Shown here piece after piece: positions 9,835 through 16,952 of a stretch of DNA of 44,414 bases (within the stretch, counting starts at the first letter, position 1; each line of letters starts with the position of its first letter). This DNA comes from Candidatus Aminicenantota bacterium (lineage in GTDB: Bacteria; Acidobacteriota; Aminicenantia; UBA2199). The notes under the pieces are model-generated. The model was not told where the DNA came from. It was given only the letters and a program-made list of their open reading frames with translations, and did not search any database. The DNA lies in contig JALHTJ010000039.1 in the NCBI GenBank assembly GCA_022865785.1, forward strand, positions 1 to 44,414, read 5' to 3'. Made by a program: the position numbers and the translations under genes.

Positions 9835-10314
9835 ATGAATCCAGACAAAGATATCATCATCGAAATCCTGAAAAATCTCTCACTATTCCAGGAATTGAAT
9901 TACAACGCCGTCAAAGAGTTAACCTACCTGTTTTCAGACCGGGTATTCCTTTCGGGAGAAACGATCTTCGAGGAAAATGACACGGGAAACTCGCTGCTGG
10001 TGATTGTTTCCGGCGAAGTACGCATAAGCCAGAGGGCCGATGTCAGCGGCGAGGAAACCCTGACCGTACTGAAAAAAGGCAATTTTTTCGGTGAGATGGC
10101 CCTGCTGGACGACTTGCCGCGCAGCGCCACGGCTATTGCCCAAAGCGATACTTTCATGCTGGAGATCAGCCGCGAAAAATTCCTGCACTTTATTGAAAAG
10201 GATACGGCCAGCGGCATGCGCATCCTGCTCACCCTGGCCAGGAATTTGTCAGCCCGCCTGCGTGAAGCCGACAGCAAGATCAAGGCCTTCGTCAACCTCA
10301 GCCAATGGCTTTAA
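9835..10314 (+). CDS. cyclic-nucleotide-binding domain (cNMP/Crp-type) protein without HTH
   Basis: 159 aa; LFSDRVFLSGETIFEENDTGNSLLVIVSGEVRI...GNFFGEMALLDDLPRSATAIA phosphate-binding cassette; no C-terminal DNA-binding domain. Confidence 0.9.
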   Translation: MNPDKDIIIEILKNLSLFQELNYNAVKELTYLFSDRVFLSGETIFEENDTGNSLLVIVSGEVRISQRADVSGEETLTVLKKGNFFGEMALLDDLPRSATAIAQSDTFMLEISREKFLHFIEKDTASGMRILLTLARNLSARLREADSKIKAFVNLSQWL

Positions 10315-12428
10315 GTGGTGTGCTGGCCGGAATCCTGGGTTCGCTGGCCCTGCTGCTTGCCTGGTTCCTGGGCGATGGCGGCCTTTTTTTATTGCTGGCC
10401 ATGGCCGCCGTCTTGGCCGCGGGCGAATATTATTTCCGCATCAGCGCCGACCGCTTCCCCCTGCCTTACCTGACCCTGGGACTGTCGCCGCTTCTCCTGC
10501 TCAATTATTCGTCGGTCGCTGATTTCCGTATCCGTCTGGCCTGTTTCTTTATGCTGACCTGCATTTTATCCCTGGCGCGGCGGCCTGACAGCCGCCGGCC
10601 AGGGATCACACTGCCCAAAGCTACTCCCTGGCGCGTCTGGTTCACCTCATTCCTGGTGTTTTCGCTGGCCGCGGCTGTTTTTTATGTCCAGGGCATCCAT
10701 TTGTCCGGCGACGAACCCCATTACGTCATGATCGCCCAGAGCCTGGTCGAGGACGGCGATTTTGACCTCAGGAACAATCTGGAAAACAAATCATATTTTG
10801 CCTTCCTGCCGGTGGAAATCCGTTTCCACGGCTCAATCCATTCCGGAAAGTACCATTCCTTTCATCTTCCCGGGCTCTCTTTTCTTTTGCTTCCTTTTTT
10901 TTATTTGTTCAAATTTTTCGGCGGACTGTTTCCCGGCAACTTGTATTTCCGACTGGCCGCCGCCTTGATCAATTCATTTTTCGCCTTGGGGCTTTTTCTT
11001 GTTTTACGATCCGCTCTTCCGAAAAAAAACAACGACCATCTTTTTATTTTTTTCCTGGTCACTTTCCCGCTGATATTTCAGGCCGTGCATCTCTTTCCCG
11101 AATTGCCCGCTGCCACACTGCTGATATTCGCTTATATTTTCGGGCGCGACAAGCAGCGTTTTTTTCTCGCCGGCATGTTCCTGGCCTGTCTCCCCTGGCT
11201 GCACCTGAAATATTCCATGCCGGCATTTGTACTGGTTCTATTCCTCATAGTCCGCATCTGGCGGGACAAACAGGGAAAGGGCCCGCGCCTGAAGCAACTG
11301 CTGTTCTTCCTGACGGCTCCGACGCTCAGCCTGGCGTTGCTGGGTTGGTACAGCAAGGTCTTCTACGGCTCTTTCAATCCGAGCGCTATCTCCCCGGAAA
11401 AAAATTTCTTTGCCATCCCGTTGCGATTTAAAATTGAAACCTTATTCTCTTTTTTTCTGGACCAGCGTGACGGACTTCTGATCTTCGCCCCGATCTTCCT
11501 GCTGGTTTTTCTGGTCTTTAAAAAAGAGATCAGGACAGGAATACGGGATTTCCCCTTATTGGCCTCGATTTTTATTGTGTATATCCTGTTCCACGCCTAT
11601 ACAACCGTGCGCGGCGGCTATTCCCCTGCGGCCAGGCCTACCCTCTTTGTAATGTGGATCATGGCTGTTTTCCTGACTGCCTGGCGCCAATATGCCCGGT
11701 CGGGAATTCTCCGTAGCCTGTTCAGTTTTCTGGCAGGGATGACCGTTTTTGCCACGGCCTGGATTTTTTACTATCCACTTTTCCTGTACCAGCCTGTAAC
11801 CCGGGAAGTGAGCCAGCGGGCATCATCCTTTTTGCGTTTCATGAGCAGTGAAGTGATCGATCTTTCCGCTTTTTTCCCCTCATTTCTAAAAAAAGACAAC
11901 TCGGCTTATCCAGCGAACATGATCTGGTTGGGAGCGCTCATTTTGGGGGCAATGCTTTTTTATGCTCGAGGCACGGATCGCATCATGAAAAAAACGGCGA
12001 AAGTAGTCTTTCCGTTTCTGGGTGGGGCGCTGCTTTTCCTGGTCTGCTACTTTCCCCATGTGATCCTGCAGACCCGCTACGCTTCCCGAGGCCTTTCTTT
12101 TTTTTGCAATTCCAAAAACTTTGCCTTGCAACCCGAATTGTCCGGGTTCCGCATAAAGGCGGGACAGGATTACGACCTGTTTTTTGACTTGAAAGGCAGC
12201 GTAACCGATAAGGCAAACCTATTCTTTTTCAATACGGAAAACACGATAATCCGGGTCAGGAACGGCAAACGTACTCTTTTAAAAATCAACGGCGACCGAC
12301 AAGGACGGCTCAGTATCTCGTTGAAGGACATGAAGATTCTTTCTCTTTCCGACCGGAAACTCGTTCACATCGGGCTGGAAACCACAGCCGCGGTCGGCAA
12401 TGCTCAGTTCGGGTTGAGACTCGAATAA
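10305..12428 (+). CDS. polytopic membrane protein, GT-C-like glycosyltransferase candidate
   Basis: 707 aa; multiple TM; HLSGDEPHYVMIAQSLVEDGDFDL first-loop DE motif; C-terminal beta-rich soluble domain; overlaps preceding gene by 10 nt. Confidence 0.75.
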   Translation: MALSGVLAGILGSLALLLAWFLGDGGLFLLLAMAAVLAAGEYYFRISADRFPLPYLTLGLSPLLLLNYSSVADFRIRLACFFMLTCILSLARRPDSRRPGITLPKATPWRVWFTSFLVFSLAAAVFYVQGIHLSGDEPHYVMIAQSLVEDGDFDLRNNLENKSYFAFLPVEIRFHGSIHSGKYHSFHLPGLSFLLLPFFYLFKFFGGLFPGNLYFRLAAALINSFFALGLFLVLRSALPKKNNDHLFIFFLVTFPLIFQAVHLFPELPAATLLIFAYIFGRDKQRFFLAGMFLACLPWLHLKYSMPAFVLVLFLIVRIWRDKQGKGPRLKQLLFFLTAPTLSLALLGWYSKVFYGSFNPSAISPEKNFFAIPLRFKIETLFSFFLDQRDGLLIFAPIFLLVFLVFKKEIRTGIRDFPLLASIFIVYILFHAYTTVRGGYSPAARPTLFVMWIMAVFLTAWRQYARSGILRSLFSFLAGMTVFATAWIFYYPLFLYQPVTREVSQRASSFLRFMSSEVIDLSAFFPSFLKKDNSAYPANMIWLGALILGAMLFYARGTDRIMKKTAKVVFPFLGGALLFLVCYFPHVILQTRYASRGLSFFCNSKNFALQPELSGFRIKAGQDYDLFFDLKGSVTDKANLFFFNTENTIIRVRNGKRTLLKINGDRQGRLSISLKDMKILSLSDRKLVHIGLETTAAVGNAQFGLRLE

Positions 12429-12431
12429 AAG

Positions 12432-14174
12432 CTATTGCCCCCAGGCGCTTTCCCGGCCGACGCCGTCCACAGAACTGATCGCGTACTCATATTCCCGTGC
12501 CACGGAACCCAGGCTGCGGTCCAGGTATTCATAATCGGACTGGTTACCGGTCTGCAAAGTATAAAAATGGCTGAACCCGCCTTTGCCGATCTCGCGCCGG
12601 TAAATTTTGTAGGCGACGATTCTTGCCCCGACCTCATCATTGCGCGGATTGTGATTCCAGGTGATACGGTACAGGTATTCCAAGGAGAAAAGGTTGCGGT
12701 TGACATGGCGCTGGTATTGCACGTTCAGCGGCGGGGCGATGCCAAACACCTCCAATTCGCCTGTTGCCGTCGCCGAAGCGCCGATATTATCGACGATCCT
12801 CAAGTTAATCTCGAAGCGATTCTCGCTCTGATAAACGTGGGTGACGATCTTGCCCTTACCCGAGGAACCATCACCGAAATCCCAATTGTAGCTGACGATC
12901 TCTCCGTCCAAATCCTTGGAATTGCTGGCATTGAAGTTCACGGACAAAGGATACAGGCCACTGATCGGCGTGAAAGTGAAAAGCGGGATCGGCGGCTTAT
13001 TGGGTATTGGTATGGGAGGGGGGGGGCCAGGGGGACTGATTGTATCAGAACTGAGATTCAAACAAACAGAATCGCCTCCGTTCGTATAAGCAACTACCGC
13101 TGTTTTCGCATCGGGACTGAGAGCACAGCTGGTATAATCGGGTTGGGAAAGAGCTGTATCCACCCTTAAGTGCCCGCTCCACACCCCATTTTGCTTCCAA
13201 TTATAGTAGATCCTGCCTGCGAGTTCCACGGTGAAAATGTTGTTCTTGTCGACGACGCTCAATCCGATGTTGCTGTACGACCTGGCCGCATCATCGGAAA
13301 CGATAAATTTTGGAGAAAAGCCATTGCCGGTCCAGTATTTGTAAATAGAAACCCTGGCGCTGCCATCATCAGCCATGTAGAATACATGGGGGACACGACT
13401 GGGATCAACCGCAACACGGGGGCGATGGATGCCATCACGGACATCGATGACAGTCTGAAATTTACCGTTGACCGTGTTGGTGCGTTTGCAATAGGCGATG
13501 GTATATAAATTATCCCACAATTGCTGCCAGGCGATGTGGATATAGCTCGCGTCGACCGCGACATCCGGGTGCTTGGATCTGCCGGCCATCGGCCAGGTTT
13601 CCAGCTTGATGGTACTTCCGTACTTGCTGATGAATTGGCAGCGGGCGGCGGGTTGGACCATGTAGACGATGAAGACATTGTCGTTTTCATCCGCGGTGAG
13701 ACGCAGGTCTTCGACCCTGCGGTTGACGAATGGAGGCCTCAGTGCGCCGGTAATAGTCAGGGTTCGCAATACGGAGACCGCCGACCAGCTGGAACCGTTA
13801 TAAAAACGGTATTTGACATATTGAGTATAGGAATCATAACTGCTGTTTTCAACCCAGGCAATATGGATGAATCCCCGTTTATTGATCCACATGGACGCTT
13901 CATAAGCCAGAAGGGATGATTCTGAGATTTTTTTTTCATACGCAACCTTGCTGCCATCAAAAGAACTGAGATGGATCTTGGTGCCTGCTTCGTAAACGAC
14001 ATATATTTTCCCGGCCGGCGAAAAACATACGACCGGTTTTTTGTGTTCGCTTCCGGCTTGCTCAGAGATCAGTATCGCATTGCTCCATGCGAACAATTGA
14101 CTCTGCGCAAAGAGTGATAAAACAAAAATGAATGAACAGATTTTTTGAAAAATATGATTTGTTTTATACGTCAT
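12432..14174 (-). CDS. secreted beta-propeller-like protein with PKD and FN3-like domains
   Basis: Signal peptide; repeated sheet-rich motifs; PLSVNFNASNSKDLDGEIVSYNWDFGDGSSGKGKIVTHVY (PKD); YKIYRREIGKGGF...YEYAISSVDGVGRES (FN3); Pro-rich linker. Confidence 0.85.
   Translation of the reverse strand: MTYKTNHIFQKICSFIFVLSLFAQSQLFAWSNAILISEQAGSEHKKPVVCFSPAGKIYVVYEAGTKIHLSSFDGSKVAYEKKISESSLLAYEASMWINKRGFIHIAWVENSSYDSYTQYVKYRFYNGSSWSAVSVLRTLTITGALRPPFVNRRVEDLRLTADENDNVFIVYMVQPAARCQFISKYGSTIKLETWPMAGRSKHPDVAVDASYIHIAWQQLWDNLYTIAYCKRTNTVNGKFQTVIDVRDGIHRPRVAVDPSRVPHVFYMADDGSARVSIYKYWTGNGFSPKFIVSDDAARSYSNIGLSVVDKNNIFTVELAGRIYYNWKQNGVWSGHLRVDTALSQPDYTSCALSPDAKTAVVAYTNGGDSVCLNLSSDTISPPGPPPPIPIPNKPPIPLFTFTPISGLYPLSVNFNASNSKDLDGEIVSYNWDFGDGSSGKGKIVTHVYQSENRFEINLRIVDNIGASATATGELEVFGIAPPLNVQYQRHVNRNLFSLEYLYRITWNHNPRNDEVGARIVAYKIYRREIGKGGFSHFYTLQTGNQSDYEYLDRSLGSVAREYEYAISSVDGVGRESAWGQ
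13018..13026. repeat. G9/C9 homopolymer inside CDS
   Basis: Nine consecutive G on + strand (C9 in the coding strand) within the Pro-rich linker SPPGPPPPIPIP. Confidence 0.9.
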
Positions 14175-14180
14175 GTATAA

Positions 14181-14209
14181 AATATAGCATAATTTGTCTG
14201 CAATTTCAA
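14181..14209 (-). promoter_or_regulatory. promoter TTGAAA-N17-(TGC)TATATT, 6 nt before ATG 14174 (predicted leaderless)
   Basis: Reverse strand reads TTGAAATTGCAGACAAATTATGCTATATTTTATACATG. Confidence 0.65.
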
Positions 14210-14384
14210 TTTTCTGAGCCTGGCGGTGGGCATATAGGAATGCTTTTTTCTGATCATCAAAGACCTTTCGGGGATGAAAAATCCTGCGACCGGCCTGCCG
14301 GTGCGGACATTTTTAAATAAAACATTCTAAACCTGAACCGCAAATGATTTGTTTGCCGCATAGATATGAATAAGTTCAAATACA

Positions 14385-14442
14385 TATTGGACTCTTAGGT
14401 AACTCACAAAGTGAGTCACTGACGGCGAGCCGAGGTCCAATA
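14385..14442. repeat. palindromic element: outer stem with two internal hairpins (three-way junction)
   Basis: TATTGGAC (14385-14392) / GTCCAATA (14435-14442) enclose ACTCAC-AAA-GTGAGT (14402-14416) and CGGC-GA-GCCG. Confidence 0.6.
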
Positions 14443-14464
14443 GGTTATGGATTCTTACAGAACA

Positions 14465-14493
14465 TTGACATTATCCCAATAATTAGTTATAAA
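14465..14493 (+). promoter_or_regulatory. promoter TTGACA-N17-TATAAA
   Basis: TTGACA 14465-14470, TATAAA 14488-14493, about 46 nt before ATG 14540, which carries GAGG upstream. Confidence 0.65.
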
Positions 14494-14539
14494 ACAACTG
14501 AAAATACTAACACAAACCCACAAGATAAATGAGGCAATC

Positions 14540-15361
14540 ATGAGTGATATGGAACAACGAACCGTTTCAGCCGTATCTGATTATTGGCAATCCCATCCCC
14601 TTGGCGTGCAATACAACATTGACAAGGAAATCAAGATAGGCAGCCCGGAGTTCTTCGCTCATATCCGGCCGTGGATGAATCCTTATAAATTCCCCTGGAA
14701 CATGGAACGGATAAAGCGTGAGGCCTCACTGCTCAAGGGGAAACACTTGCTGGAAATTGGTTGCGGCATGGGATTCGACAGCCTCGAATTCCTTAAGCGC
14801 GGGGTTCGCGTGACGGCCACAGATCTTACCGCGGCAGCGATCGAACTTGCCCGCCTTCATTTTAAAATCGAGGGAGTCGGGGCGGAGGATGTGCGGATGG
14901 AGAATGTGCTGGCGCTTTCTTTCCCAGACAATTCATTTGATGCTGTCTGGGCAAACGGAGTGCTCCATCATACAGGGAACACCGCACAAGCCATCAGAGA
15001 GGTTCACAGGGTTCTTAAACCTGGTGGTCGGGCAATCATCTCTCATTTCTATCGCAAACCATCCTGGATGTTCTGGCTATCTCGTTTCGGACACGAAAAT
15101 ATTGAGCACAAAGAAAAAGATCCTCCGGTGACAGATTTTTTCTCAGAGAAAGAAATCCTGGCCATGTTCAAGGGATTTTTGGTTGAAGAATCGGTACAAG
15201 AACACTACCGCGCCCTGCCGATTGCCCGCAGGGGAATCAAAGCCTTTTTATACAAGTGGGGATTTCGACCTGTATACAACCTGCTCCCCGTACCCATTGC
15301 CAAGCGCCTGGCCTACAAATTCACGGTAACGGCCATCAAGACCAATAGCCCGGCATCATGA
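14540..15361 (+). CDS. class I SAM-dependent methyltransferase
   Basis: LLEIGCGMGFDSLEFLKRG; FDAVWANGVLHHTGNTAQAIREVHRVLKPGGRAII. Confidence 0.9.
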   Translation: MSDMEQRTVSAVSDYWQSHPLGVQYNIDKEIKIGSPEFFAHIRPWMNPYKFPWNMERIKREASLLKGKHLLEIGCGMGFDSLEFLKRGVRVTATDLTAAAIELARLHFKIEGVGAEDVRMENVLALSFPDNSFDAVWANGVLHHTGNTAQAIREVHRVLKPGGRAIISHFYRKPSWMFWLSRFGHENIEHKEKDPPVTDFFSEKEILAMFKGFLVEESVQEHYRALPIARRGIKAFLYKWGFRPVYNLLPVPIAKRLAYKFTVTAIKTNSPAS

Positions 15362-15390
15362 GCCGTCAGGTTCTCAAGTATAGAATGCTG

Positions 15391-15420
15391 CGGTAGCAAT
15401 GCTTCGCATTGTTTCAACCG
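15391..15420. terminator. hairpin CAATGC-TTC-GCATTG within CGGT/ACCG, possible terminator
   Basis: Perfect 6-bp stem at 15397-15411, followed by TTTC; nested in CGGT (15391-15394)/ACCG (15417-15420). Confidence 0.4.
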
Positions 15421-15437
15421 AGCGATAGTGTTATGAT
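15409..15437 (+). promoter_or_regulatory. promoter TTGTTT-N17-(TGT)TATGAT, 6 nt before ATG 15444
   Basis: TTGTTT 15409-15414, TATGAT 15432-15437; the -35 overlaps the hairpin's right arm. Confidence 0.5.
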
Positions 15438-15443
15438 TAGCCA

Positions 15444-16946
15444 ATGATGAAAGTTCGGCGATTCAAGATAAATTTTAAATCCATCCTGCTTTGCTGCGGT
15501 GCGCTATACATCGTTATTTACATCCTGGCGGCGATTCTACGCATCGCCTATCCATACGAACTCGAGCCCATGGAAGGCGGCATGGTTGATCATGTCAGGC
15601 AGATTCTCGAGGGAAAAGCGCTCTATGTGCCGCCATCATTGAACTTCGTCCCCTACGCTTATCCGCCTCTTTTTTACTATCTGGCTGCCGTCTTTTCCAA
15701 ATTACTTGGCGTGGGTTTTTTCCCACTGCGTTTGATTTCTTTTTTGGCTTCCTTGGGGATCATGGCCTTGATTTATCAGTTTGTACGCCGGGAAACCGGC
15801 GACCGCTTGTGGGCGGTTACCGCTGCGTCCCTATTTGCCGCAACCTACAAACTAAGCGACGCCTGGTTCGATTTGGCCAGAATCGATTCATTGTTTCTTT
15901 TTCTTATGCTCCTTTTTGCCTATCTGGTTCGTTTCCGTCCTGCCCGAATTTCATACATTTCGGCCGCGGCAGTACTGTTCCTGGCTGCTTTCACCAAGCA
16001 GTCGGCGCTGATGATCGCCCTGCCGCTTTTGCTCTATGCCATTTTTTTTGAAAAGCGCAACTGGCCCTTCCTGCTGGGGACATCCACGATTCTGATCGGG
16101 GGCGGCATCTGGGTCTTAAATGCCCTTCATCAAGGCTGGTATAAATACTATATTTTTGATCTGACCGGCCAGCGCTGGTTCGGAAAACTGCTAAAACCGC
16201 GTATCATCGGTTTTTGGACCGACGATATGCTGAAACCCTTGGCGGTGACGATCTTGCTTCTATTCGCTTTCCTGCTTGTCGAGTTCGTCGCGGCCAAGAA
16301 AAAATATTTCTTTTTCTATTTGGCATTCACCGCGGGCATGATCGGAACCGCATGGGTTTCACGGCTGGAGTACGGGGCGTACGGCAACGCGCTGATTTCC
16401 GCCCATGTCCTGCTCGCCATCGGCTTCGGTTTGTCAATGGCCAAATTCTGGCAAGAGGTGACTTTTCCTAAAAACGACCCGAGGCGGGTTCAAAACATTT
16501 TCTTGTTTGCTTTAGGACTGATCCAGTTCGCACTGCTCGCCTACAATCCTTTGCTTCTGATTCCCAACGCCTCTGACAAAAAAGCGGGAGACCATTTTAT
16601 CAAAACCATTGCCAGCCTGCAGGGAGACGTCATGGTTCCCGGGCACGGTTTTCTCCCCTTCCTAGCGGGAAAATCCCGCTATGCCCACGAAGTGGCTGTT
16701 AAAAATTTGACAAAGATCGATTCGGGGCCGGTCAAGCTGAAGCTGGAAAAGGAAATCACGGGGGCCATCGAGAACAAGCGGTTCAATGCCCTGGTTCTCG
16801 ATTCGCACAATTGGTACAGGCCTCTCCTGATCCGCAATTATGAATTCAGCAGAATCATTTTCTCCGACCCAAAACAATTCTGGCCGGTTACCGGAAAAAG
16901 ACTGCGGCCTAATTTTATTTATCTGGCAAAAAAGCCGCGGTCTTAG
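15444..16946 (+). CDS. polytopic membrane protein, GT39-like
   Basis: 500 aa; about 10 TM segments; RIAYPYELEPMEGGMVDHVRQILEGKALY...YPPLFYYLAAV pattern. Confidence 0.75.
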   Translation: MMKVRRFKINFKSILLCCGALYIVIYILAAILRIAYPYELEPMEGGMVDHVRQILEGKALYVPPSLNFVPYAYPPLFYYLAAVFSKLLGVGFFPLRLISFLASLGIMALIYQFVRRETGDRLWAVTAASLFAATYKLSDAWFDLARIDSLFLFLMLLFAYLVRFRPARISYISAAAVLFLAAFTKQSALMIALPLLLYAIFFEKRNWPFLLGTSTILIGGGIWVLNALHQGWYKYYIFDLTGQRWFGKLLKPRIIGFWTDDMLKPLAVTILLLFAFLLVEFVAAKKKYFFFYLAFTAGMIGTAWVSRLEYGAYGNALISAHVLLAIGFGLSMAKFWQEVTFPKNDPRRVQNIFLFALGLIQFALLAYNPLLLIPNASDKKAGDHFIKTIASLQGDVMVPGHGFLPFLAGKSRYAHEVAVKNLTKIDSGPVKLKLEKEITGAIENKRFNALVLDSHNWYRPLLIRNYEFSRIIFSDPKQFWPVTGKRLRPNFIYLAKKPRS

Positions 16947-16952
16947 GGCCAA

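Noticed and set aside
12435-13169. 244-aa + strand ORF (and 13170-13508, 13521-13919)
   Set aside because: Antisense to the propeller/PKD gene; no recognisable motif; no RBS.
14289-14302. ACCGGC-CT-GCCGGT palindrome followed by ATTTTT, terminator-like
   Set aside because: 2-nt loop is sterically poor and it lies between divergent promoters with no gene to terminate; left as unexplained palindrome.
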